From Aptenodytes patagonicus (Eukaryota; Chordata; Aves; Sphenisciformes; Spheniscidae): a stretch of DNA of 64,000 bases. Position 1 is the first letter of the stretch. Every line of letters begins with the position of its first letter. The notes beneath the pieces were generated by a model. The model made no database searches. It saw nothing but the letters and a program-made list of their open reading frames with translations, and was not told where the DNA came from. The position numbers and the translations under genes were made by a program. Location: contig NC_134950.1 in assembly GCF_965638725.1 (NCBI RefSeq), positions 83,364,157 to 83,428,156 of the forward strand. Reading direction: 5' to 3'. Below are positions 41,032 through 51,600 of this stretch, in pieces.

Positions 41032-43192
41032 GGAGACAATTTCTGTGTGTCTTTAGAAGAGACCATGGAACCTGATAACACTCAGGAAATGGAAGAGAAA
41101 ATTATTCATGACAGACTGTACACCTCATGTCTGAGCAGAGAGGGTATTTTGAGAAGTTCACGGAGCGATCACTTTTCTAACTCATAGTCTTTCTCATTTA
41201 CTGCCTGAAAGGCAGCACATAGTCACTGTTCCCTAGACACACAGGTGATACTTTCTATATATGGAAAGCTGTTTGACTATGAAATAAAACAGAGCTAATG
41301 GCATGGAAAGCACAATAACAGTGGTTTTCTAGGTTAGGTTAACTTGAACTGAAACAACAACCTAATACGTTTTAAAATTTCTGCTACATGCATGAAGTTT
41401 TAACTGTCACTTCCTTTTTTAATTCTCTGAGAAAAAGCTTTTTTCTGGACTACTTTGCTGACACCTAGCGAGCCTCGGCTCAAACAGCTTCAGGCAGACG
41501 AGTTCCTAGAAAAAGAGAGGTGGTAACAGAGCGGCTGTTCTTTTCATTCCACTTGCAGTGAAATATTTTATATGGCCATGTCAGTGATTCAGCAGAGTGC
41601 TGAATTGTTTATCAACTCAGAGAACACTGTAATACCGATGAGATGTAAGAATGTGGAAAGATGGTAAAGAGGAGAAAGGGAAAAGAAGCACAAGGGAAAG
41701 AAGTAACAGTCAAAGTCTTTCCCTCCCAGCCTCAATACCTTTTACAAGGATGACTGACTCAAAGAAACTTGCCACTGGTTGTGACTTCAATCTTTTCCTT
41801 TTTGTGCCTCACATATTTAACTGGGATATCTCAGTGCCTGTAACTTCCAGTTAATGGCTCCTTTGTTGTTTGTTTTTAATGTAAAATATAAACTACAAGC
41901 AACTCCTTATTATTGCCTCAAAACTAATTCCAATCTAATCCTATCATTACAATAGTATAAACACGTCACTTTATCCTTGGCTTAGTTTGGGAGAAAGGCA
42001 ATTTCACATGAGATTCTCAGCTTCACTGAAGTGGCTTAATATTGCCTAGGAAACAGGCATCAGTTAGATGATACAGCACTTTCTGATGTCAAGGAATTCT
42101 GCAACTTACAATGGACACAAAACAAATTTAAAAAAAAAAATCAACCTCCTGTTTTAAATAGAAATTGAACAACTGAACCTAAGTACTGACTACCTGCGAT
42201 AACAACGATGAGTAAGATGGCATTTTACTTCCCTGAAAAATGTCTCCAAGAGATCATGATCATTAGTCTTGCATAAAAAATGGGAGAACACATGCTGCTA
42301 CCAACTGTCCTGTAAGTTAGTCTCTTGAGAGCTGCTGGTCAGGAATTTTTAGGTTTCCCTAAAAAAGCTTACTATCTGTCTTTCTGAAATACATGGTTTA
42401 ACTAACTAAAAGGTCACAAAATGCACAAATGTCCGGGTGCTTAAAAACACCTACGGAGAGAGAGTTGTGCTGCTCTAAACTTTCAGTATAACAAATTGAG
42501 GGTAATTAAACTTAACTTCACCGATATAAAAGGAGCCATTAAAAAACCACTATGTAGTTCTTTGTATCATAAACATAATAGAGATGCTAAGGATTGCATA
42601 GGTTGACTATGACTACAAAACAGTAGAGAATACACAATTCTAGTTAATGAAAGAACTTAGCTAGTGCCTACAGAGTGCGCTTTTCTTACAATGCTCATGA
42701 CAATAGATGTGCTTCTCTTCTCAGACACCGCTCAAGCTGTCCACTGTGGTACCAAAACAGTCACCGCTACTTTCCCTCCTCGTCAGCCTGTTATCTTGGC
42801 TTAGGCACTTCAGCCAGTCAGAACTTAATCCTGCATTTAAATAGGAAGTTCAGTCGTTTTATTTCTTTCTCCAGGGCACAATAATCAAAATAAATATTTC
42901 CAGCTAGAGAAGAGAGTGCACTTAAAAACGCTCTGGGATTATCATCTTAACTCTCACATTCTGGCTGCCGAACCTCTGAGACTAAAAAGCAAATTATGTC
43001 CAAAACACTTATAACTATAGGTCTATAATTTCTATTTTATGCATGTATATGCAACAGACATTTTAAAGGGATGGCCCATAAACTAAGGGAATGATATTAA
43101 AAGACAAGAAAAGTGGTAGTGATTAAGTAAAATGTATTGAAAAGTATGGAACCTGGGCATGACGTAGATGGTATAGAATAAGGGGTGGATAC

Positions 43193-43495
43193 TGTCCTGG
43201 TTTCAGCTGGGATAGAGTTAATTTTCTTCCTAGTAGCTGGTACCGTGCTGTGGTTTGGATTTAGGATGAGAATAATGTTGGTAACACACCGATGTTTTAG
43301 TTGTGGCTAGGTAGTGCTTACACTAGTCAAGAAATTTTCAGCTTCCTATGCTCTACCAACTGAGAAGGCTGGAGGTGCACAAGAAGCTGGGAGGGGGCAC
43401 AGCCAGGACAGCTGACCCAAACTGGCCCAAGGGATATTCCATACCATGTGATGTCATGCTCCGTATATAAGCTGGGGGGAGTTGGCCGGGGGGTG
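43193..43495 (+). mobile_element. 3'-truncated LTR of the same retroviral family
   Basis: It starts TGTCCTGGTTTCAGCTGGGA and matches the first ~300 bp of the LTR at 14388 closely, through the TATATAA box (43464-43470), then stops shortly after GTTGGCC. The R and U5 parts are missing. The CRE is TGATGTCA (43449-43456), one substitution from the palindrome. Near its start it keeps TTAATTTTCTT between GAG and CCTAG, where the 14388 copy has only AT. No target-site duplication is identifiable because the right end is lost. Confidence 0.9.
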
Positions 43496-45277
43496 GTTTG
43501 TCCCCATCTTTCTTATAAGCCCCCTTTAAGTATGAAAGTTAATAGAAAGGAATTGATTTTTGCAAATGACGACTCAGAAAAGGGATACGTATTGAACACA
43601 TCTTATTTCACAAAGCATTTCTAGACATTCTTTGCACACACACTCTTGTCACAATCTTATACAGTGCTAACGGGCTTCATCATCAGTCAACACTTACTTT
43701 CCAAGTACATATTGATCAGATTAGAAAAGAAACTGAAAGATAAGATGAACCACTTAGAGTGCCCTTCCTAAACTAATCTACTATTACTTTGCTGGAATCG
43801 CAGTTCACTCAGAGCAAGCAAGGTAGGTAGGAACTAATTCAACTTAAATAGAGGAAAGCATAATGTGACGTATGATATAGTAAGGTCAGTTAACAGGAAA
43901 AGATATTCCAGGTTACATTTTTCTCAAAAAAATACACCTTTTATACTCAAGTTATGCAAGTTGGGGGGGGGGGGGGAGGCTTTGGAGCAGGAGCTATATA
44001 TATTGGCTGCCATTCTTGTGGCAGTTTAACAGAGAAACTGAAAACTTTCAGTTATTTGCAGGCAATTAATGTAAAAACAGTGTCTTAAGTTACACTGCCT
44101 TCTGTTAAACCACATTAAGCTCTTTTCACAGAAGGTTACAGTTTCCTAACTCTTCTTTTTTTTGTGTACATTTTCTTGTTCTAAGATAGCACCTTTGGAA
44201 AAAAAAAAAAATCATGTTTTTACATCAGCAGTCAAACATCTGTTGTTTTTCTTGCCAAAGTAAGATATCTCATACCCTCTGACAGCAAAAACTAAAATTA
44301 CTTCATTTCTCAGAGTGATTGCAACACAAATAATGCTTCACTAAAAGGTTAAAGGGCAGTATCCATTTCAAATAATAGCTCTAACTGAAAAATATTTTAA
44401 CCATGTTGTTCTTCCCACTCTTTCATCTGCCACCTTTTCTAGTGTTGGTTCAATAGTTCTCTGTTTTGGACATTTGTTTAAAAGATTGAATATGCAAGTA
44501 AATACCAAGAAATTTCTATTTCTATGTGCAGACTTCACAGGCAAACTGAGATTGGCAACATGTATTCGCTGTTTAGTTTTAAAAGCCCAGATTTTCATTT
44601 TCCTTTTTCTGTATTAATATATAGACACACATAATACATTATCACTACACTGGATGTTTTATTATAAGAACAAAAGGTATAGAAAAAGGTAGTATAGTAC
44701 TTGGAAAAGTTTGAGGGAAAGCTGCATATTGCAGACTAAAAGATGCCAGAAGCTCCAGTAAACGGTACATCTTGGGATCCACACACATGTCAAAAACTAT
44801 GTCTTTTTTCTTCATCTGTTTAATTAACCTTTAGTTTTACACAACTGATAAGCAACTTGTCTCATATGAATCCACCTCTGCAGCATTGTTTTTTTAAGCC
44901 TTATATATGTTCTAAAAGCCTTCAGATATTTGTATACACCTATAATGCTTATGCAATGCAAACGTGATGGTTAAAAACTAAAATGTTGTATATGAGCACT
45001 ACTCAAGCTCCATTTCAAGATTCATTAGGAAGCCACTTCGTATGTCCAGCTCCAGGTAATTAGAACAGGATAATTGTCCAAGCAAATTGGGAAAAAAAAA
45101 AAAAACACAACAGAGAAAAATTGAGCTTTCTTCAATATTGATTTCATTAACAAAAGAATTTAATGAAGGATAGTTCAGAATGAGAAATACTTTCTCTATA
45201 ATCCAGTTTGTACACATACCATAACAATGTACTTTTGATTTTAAAAAATCCTTTTCAATGATGACAACTGTACTTAC
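43496..45277. other. Intergenic sequence, no gene recognised
   Basis: AT-rich. A minus-strand open frame at 44368-44598 has a possible AG acceptor but poor pyrimidine support, and no known similarity. Confidence 0.6.
43963..43976 (+). repeat. Poly-G tract (14 nt)
   Basis: Uninterrupted run of 14 G followed by AGG. Confidence 0.85.
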
Positions 45278-45335
45278 TGTTAATTTGGAATTGTACTGTG
45301 ATAAAAACTTCGCTTTTTCTTCTTCCTTATAATCT
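45278..45335 (-). other. Orphan exon-like segment (58 nt) with good splice sites
   Basis: On the minus strand, acceptor TTGTTCCACTTTCAG is followed by 58 nt and then the consensus donor ACA|GTAAGTA. Read with two bases supplied by a preceding exon, it encodes 19 charged residues, DYKEEEKAKFLSQYNSKLT, and ends on a codon boundary. It lies about 3.2 kb beyond the dynein stop on the same strand. No partner exons are identified, so it may be a chance match, part of a non-coding transcript, or an exon of an unrecognised gene. Confidence 0.3.
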
Positions 45336-45984
45336 CTGAAAGTGGAACAAATCACAACAGTGAGAATAAAAAGTTCAGTGTGAGTGACCTATGAGCTAAA
45401 AAGTATGAATGTAGGCACAGAGCTCGGGGAAAAAAAGTATTTCTGAAGAGAAGCTCAGAAGACAAGACCTTTCTATGTAAAATAACCTACACAGCATAGC
45501 ATATATTTGAAAGATCAGGTTGCTTATTTTAAAGTACTTCTAAAATTTGTGAGGAATTTGAAAGGATTCTGATGAAGCCGTAATATCTCCACCTTATTCA
45601 GAAAGTTATTTTACCATTAATTTCTAACAGAAATTTGTATAACATTTATTTTTAAATATTCCCCAAACTACATGTATTTATCACACCAAATATCAGAAAG
45701 AAAAGAAGGGAATATCTTCTATAATCCTGCATTTTTCCAGACCTTCAAATTTATAGTGCTGCATGCTTAATAACAGCACAATTGATGTCTGTGAATGGTT
45801 TTTCTTGAGTAATCCATTCAGTACCAATAGCAGAGCCAAACACGGAGAAAGTACATCCAAGTTCTATAATATGTCAGGGCTGGTTATTTTATTGATATTC
45901 CTTTCCATAGAAACATTTTATTACCCACTTCTGCTATGAAGATGAACAAGAAACAGTTCTTTTTTTCACCTGTTTGAAGCCATA
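45336..45984. other. Intergenic sequence, no gene recognised
   Basis: AT-rich sequence with no recognised element. Confidence 0.6.
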
Positions 45985-46395
45985 TGTCAGGGAGCAGCAA
46001 GGGCAGGCTGCTCGGAAAGGAAAGTGGAGCTGGGAGCCAAGAGTCACAGCAGGGTGAGCAGGGCAAGGCTCTCTCTGACAAGGGCACAGTCCCACGGCAC
46101 CTGAACAGAAAAGCAGAGCAGGTCCGTGAGAGCAACCAGGGTCAGCTAACATATCAGCAACTGCCAGACGAGGCTGTAATAACAAGGCAGATCTGAGGTC
46201 ACGCCAGAAAGTTGAGTCAGCAAGGCAGGGCCTCATCTGATGAGGGTAACCAGAGTCTACCACAGATCAGTGATTGCCAGGCAAGTCTGTAGTTAATGAG
46301 GCAGGTCCAATTCCAGCTGCATCAAGTTGTCCCCCAGCCCAGGCAGCAAAACCCCTGGGAGAACAGGGTTATGCACTCCGGCCCCTGACGTGATA
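45985..46395. repeat. GC-rich block with an imperfect ~114-nt tandem duplication
   Basis: The block is distinctly richer in G, C and CpG than its flanks. The segment around 46131-46190 (AACCAG, ATCAGCAACTGCCAG, CTGTA, AGGCAG) recurs at about 46245-46303 (AACCAG, ATCAGTGATTGCCAG, CTGTA, AGGCAG) with a period of 113-114. Sequence left of 46130 may hold a third, weaker copy. I do not recognise the family. Confidence 0.6.
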
Positions 46396-48184
46396 CTGCA
46401 TTTCAAAAGAGCTTTTCATTGAACTTCCCCATGCCTCATCATTCCATTCCTGCTGGTGGTTTTGCAGACACCTAAAGAGCCAATGCCAAACCTCTTAAGA
46501 AACGGAGCTAACAGAGCAGAAATAACAGTGATTGCCAACATCAATTGCTTCACTGATCTAACAGTTTTTGGCATAACTAGGATCACCAGTGTGTATTTAT
46601 TTAGGGAACTACCCTTTTCCCCCATCACCCTCATAGAAAATCACACTTTGAAAAAAAATGTGCACAGTTCACTCACTGAGAATTACTGTGAGGTTTGACA
46701 TCTCCACTGTCTACAGCAATAATGGTACAATAAATCCACTGCCTGAAAGGTGGCATTTGAAGTGTACGTGGCTTGAAAATTCTCAGTGTGAATGACTTGC
46801 ACAAGGACGAAGTATGTGCATCTCCTTCAGAGAGGAAGGTCTTGGTGAAAGTCCACAGCAACTTAGAAGTCCAATGAGCATCTGGAGGATCTCCTGGAAG
46901 TCTGAGTATGGTGCTCTACGGTCCAGTAAAGAACAATTCAACCCTCCCATCTTCTATTTATTTATTGCCATGTCTAAATTAAAAATATTTCCTAAAGGAG
47001 ATTTTCATACATTTCATTTGTTTCACTGAGTTATTTGAAAGAAAAAAGAAAAAAAAAGAATAATTCTAAGATGGAAAGACAATGGAAAGACCTCTACAAC
47101 TAGAGTTTCAAACAGAATCAATGTTCCACCTACGTTTCATAACTAGTTTGACTGTAGAAATGAATGCTGAAGTCTCCACTAAAATACAAAGACAATTATT
47201 CTGTCTTATAATTTATAATTTTTTTTTATTTCTTTAAATACTAGCTTTAGGCAAGAGATATATTTCACACATTTACTTAATAAACTAATTAATGCACCCT
47301 TCAAATTCCATGTATTGATTTGACATAAAATTGAAAACAGCTTCTCCATTGCAGCATTTATGTATGACAGATGCACCAGAAATATTGGTTCTTTCTGCTT
47401 CCTCTTCTGCAGCACCCGTTATTGTGAATGACTAGTGGACCACTAAGATACATGACCTATTGGACTCAGCAACAAAAATACACTGGCTTTTTGATGATTA
47501 AGTAAGTGTGCTTGATGTGTGAAGCCAATAGTGTTCAACTAAATGGAGCTGCTAACATTTCTCTCTTAAGATGAATTCCCACGTGAAAAGTTTCCTCTCT
47601 AGCTGAGACACCAAAAAGGCTGCAGCACGTAAGTAAAAAAGGAGAAAGAACAAAAAAAACCACACAAACCACAAAACACCAAACCCCACCACAATATATA
47701 AAATCACAACATTGCAAAATTAGAGCAGAAACAAAGCTAAAATTGATGTCATAAAACTAACAACCTTGATGAAGATTGACTCAAATCTGGTGTACTAGCA
47801 CATGAAAAAATACCCAACCATTCTTCTGGAACTATTCTCTTCCTATCCATTACATATTTATAAGTCATGAACCAGATAGTAAGGAATTCTGGCAGCTGTC
47901 AAATGCTTTTTTTCCTATGTAACACAATGAAATTGTACTCCAAGTGGTGAAATAGGTGTGCCATTTTTCCAGCCTCACCTTCCTTATTCAGACAGCAAGC
48001 AAACTAGAAACTATCAGCTAGGAGATAAATCTTGGAACATCATCTTGAGGGATATTAACTAATATGAATGAGCAACTGGGCTTAGCTTTCACAGATACAC
48101 ATACAAAAAAAAAAAAAGAAAAAAGCTTTGCATTTAGCTACTTGAAGGTAAGCCCTGATACAAGCATATTTACCACTGAAAAGT
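46396..48184. other. Intergenic sequence downstream of the dynein gene
   Basis: No gene or transposon is recognised. The part nearest 48.2 kb could belong to a longer 3' UTR of the dynein gene. Confidence 0.6.
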
Positions 48185-48207
48185 AACAACGTTCAAGTCA
48201 ATTAATC

Positions 48208-48213
48208 TTTATT
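48208..48213 (-). promoter_or_regulatory. Candidate poly(A) signal AATAAA for the dynein gene
   Basis: The coding strand has AATAAA about 295 nt after the stop codon, followed within 20-40 nt by a moderately GT/T-rich stretch (GTTGTTACTTTTCAGTGG). A second AATAAA at 48355-48360 lies closer to the stop but has no evident GT-rich element after it. Which one is used, or whether the 3' UTR runs further, cannot be decided from sequence. Confidence 0.35.
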
Positions 48214-48354
48214 CAAGGTAAAATTAAGCACACAATAGTGAGATAGGAACACTAAATATTTGTCATGATTTGTCAAGACAAAGGAAATACTTCAATCTAT
48301 TTACCAAACTTAATATTACTCTACGATTTAGCATTTATAAGCCTATTGTAGGTG

Positions 48355-48360
48355 TTTATT
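48355..48360 (-). promoter_or_regulatory. Alternative poly(A) signal AATAAA for the dynein gene
   Basis: This AATAAA on the coding strand is about 150 nt after the stop. The downstream flank is AT-rich without a clear GT-rich element, so it is weaker than the one at 48208-48213. Confidence 0.25.
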
Positions 48361-48506
48361 GAGAACAACTTTCTAAAAATACTATAACCGAGTCTATGCC
48401 TCAGAAAATACATTTTTAGAAGTGATCCATTGTATAGCTAACTACATATTGATGTTTACATTTAAAAACAGAAAAGAACTCTTAGAAACCTTTTTTTTTT
48501 TTAACA

Positions 48507-48658
48507 TTACTTGACATCACACAGAAGTGCTACCCCACGCAGTACCCAGTGCTCTGGAGGCTGAAGGGTTTTAAGATCCACAGCAGCAATGTAATTCGTA
48601 TCTGTTCGAATGGTCTTTTTGTAGACTGGACATGAATACAGACGTGGATCTTTTGGAG
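48507..48658 (-). CDS. DNAH5: DNAH5-like terminal coding exon J with stop
   Basis: Two bases complete codon 600 (Thr), then residues 601-649 and TAA at 48507-48509 follow. The acceptor is CTGTCTTCTCAG. The exon reads [18 protein letters not shown] and ends [16 protein letters not shown], the recalled DNAH5-type C-terminus. A run of twelve A follows shortly after the stop on the coding strand. Confidence 0.94.
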
Positions 48659-51600
48659 CTGAGAAGACAGAAGAGACATAAAAAACAATGAAACTAGGTT
48701 GAAAAACCAGGGCCCTAAGGGACTGGGCATAAGGCAAATGTAAAATTGAATCGAAGTTCAATAGCACACAGCTCTCCATCACCACCAAAGAAAACTCTTA
48801 CTTGATTCTCACACTGTTCGCTACTGTGTTATTGCCAGCTGAAGGCCACATGCAGCTTGAAATTCCTGTAGGTTTAAGATCTAACATCAGCACCTAGGAA
48901 CTGGCTGTAGCAAGAAATGTAAATGGATACTCTAGCGTGATTAGCGTTATTATTAGTTCAATCTGCCCACTGAACATTACTTCTTCCCAATATATTATTA
49001 ATGAGTCAAAATAAAAAATACCCTATTTTGAACAACCAATTTTGAAATGCATTTAGTATTTCGGAGTATAAATTGTCAACTTCTTCACTGCAGAATTAGA
49101 ACAGTAGTCTATTTCGTGCTTAATACTTCAGTGTTCATTATCTAGCGTCTTGGCTGCTTTCACAGTGATCATGCCTTTTATAAAAGATCAGCTACACAAA
49201 ATCCTAGCAAAATAGCATGCAAGCAGGCTTTGCTTTTAGAGGTGGAATGCTTTTCAACAGAAACTTCCAATTTTACATTCAACAGTGGATAGTCCTATCC
49301 TATTTTACATGCCTATTCAACAACATTTCCTATTTTATATGCAAAAACCCCCACATTAACTGAAATTATACATTTTCACAAAACAGCACTGTCCTTCAGC
49401 CCCCTAAGTTTCCTTTCCATTCTTACAGTCCTTTTCTGCCTCAAAGACAAAACATCTTCTACCACATCACTCCACTTCTTGCTTCTGTTAGCTCAAACAC
49501 AGCCTTGTCCAGAAAAAAAAATGCATTTTTATAAATATACCCGTTACACATATAACGTTATCTATAAATACCTTATATAAGTTATACATTTTATATATGT
49601 TGTGTATACATACTTACGTAAGTTTTTTATATATATAAATTACATTGTTTTTTTGGGATGTGGGAAAAAGGTTATTTGGGTTTAGGTTACAGAGACTACA
49701 GAGGTTACAGATTTTATGTACATAAATCACCCTCAGTAAGTTTGCAGACGACACCAAGTTGGGCGGGAGTGTTGATCTGCTCGAGGGTAGGAAGGCTCTG
49801 CAGAGGGACCTGGACAGGCTGGATCGATGGGCCCAGGCCAACTGTATGAGGTTCAACAAGGCCAAGTGCCAGGTCCTGCACTTCGGCCACAACAACCCCA
49901 TGCAGCGCTACAATCTTGGGGAAGAGTGGCTGGAAAGCTGCCCAGCAGAGAAGGACCTGGGGGTGCTGGTTGACAGCCGGCTGAACACGAGCTGGCAGTG
50001 TGCCCAGGCGGCCAAGAAGGCTAATGGCATCCTGGCCTGTATCAGAAATAGTGTGGCCAGCAGGAGTAGGGAAGTGATCGTGCCCCTGTACTCAGCACTG
50101 GTGAGGCTGCACCTCCAATACTGTGTTCAGTTTTGGGCCCCTCACTACAAGAAGGACGTTGAGGTGCTGGAGCGTGTCCAGAGAAGGGCAACGAAGCTGG
50201 TGAAGGGTCTGGAGAACAAGTCTTATGAGGAGCGGCTGAAGGAACTGGGACTGTTTAGCCTGGAGAAGAGGAGGCTCAGGGGAGACCTCATCGCGCTCTA
50301 CAACTACCTGAAAGGAGGTTGTAGCGAGGTGGGTGTTGGTCTCTTCTCCCAAGTAACTAGCGGTAGGACGAGAGGAAACAGCCTCAAGTTGTGCCAGGGG
50401 AGGTTTAGATTGGACGTGAGGAAAAATTTCTTTACTGAGAGTGGTGAAACATTGGAAGAGGCTGCCCAGGGAAGTGGTTGAGTCCCCATCCCTGGAGGTA
50501 TTTAAAAGACGTGTAGATGAGGTGCTTAGGGACATGGTTTAGTGGGCATGGTGGTGTTGGGTTGACAGTTGGACTCGATGATCTTAGAGGTCTCTTCCAA
50601 CCTTGATGATTCTATGATGATTCTAAATATTGATCTTCTCAATCTAGGACACATACTGTCAATGGAAGACTGAACACAAGCATGTTTGTCAGAGGAGGCA
50701 GAGAACAGCTCATCTGTAATGGGTTTAAAAAGTTATTAACACCATTAAGACCGGAAGGTAGAGACCTATCTAAATATTAGGGGAAAAAAGCACCTATTAT
50801 CAATTATCAAGGAAGGCTGAAAGCTCATTTTATATGGAAGACCAGGAAGTCTCCCCCATTGAAAGAGATTCAGTATGTATACAATGAATAGCGACAGCCT
50901 CATGAAATCCCTAAAGCCCAAAAGACTTCCATGCAGTTGAATAAGAAGTTACATTGCATTCTATCAAAGTAACATCCTTTACAATATAGTTACTTACTGT
51001 TATTCTCTGCATATATCCTTATAACCGGCATCATCTCGAAGACCACCTTAGGCTTAGATTCAGTCAGCCTCATGTTTCTTCTGTCCCAACCAGCTCCTTC
51101 CAAATACAGCCCATACACATAGACACCTTCCAAAGGAGGGCTTGTGATATCATCCTTCATCCATTTAGTGACCTCATTGCACAGCACTACACTGTCAAGA
51201 GCCCATCCTTTGTTAGCCCTTGTTATTTCCTGCTCAAAATAGACGAAAGTATGGAGGTCACATTTTTACATGTGCACAGAGCCATTTTTTCCAAGCATTT
51301 ATTAGAAACATATTTGTATGGTCACAACTTACCCTCTTCAATACAAAAAAAATAACTTTTTATGATATCCATGTTTACAGCAGTTTGACTTCTCTCTAAG
51401 CTAGTGATGGCATGGTACAACAAGAAAGCTTGCAGTACTTTATCCACTATATTTGATTGTCAATCTTTCTATTATATGCAGTATCTTAAGACCATACCAC
51501 GTAACACAAACACAGAATGCCAACGGTAACTGGCTCTTGCGAATATGAAAGCTGTGAAATTTTCATGAGATGAAAAAAACATTAACTGCATGTCCTAAGT

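Larger units (their letters stand above)
36531..43192. other. Intergenic sequence, no gene recognised
   Basis: It contains a T15-G12 junction (37974-38000) and an 18-A run (41014-41031). A minus-strand open frame at 38527-38805 looks protein-like by eye but matches nothing I recognise. Confidence 0.65.
48659..50997 (-). other. Dynein intron between exons I and J, carrying a young CR1 copy
   Basis: This intron of 2339 nt has donor GTAAGT. It contains a TA-rich tract (about 49531-49646) immediately followed by an antisense CR1 copy at 49728-50627. Confidence 0.85.

Noticed and set aside
44368..44598. Possible second exon to partner with 45278-45335
   Set aside because: The acceptor lacks a pyrimidine tract, and the phase and peptide give no support.
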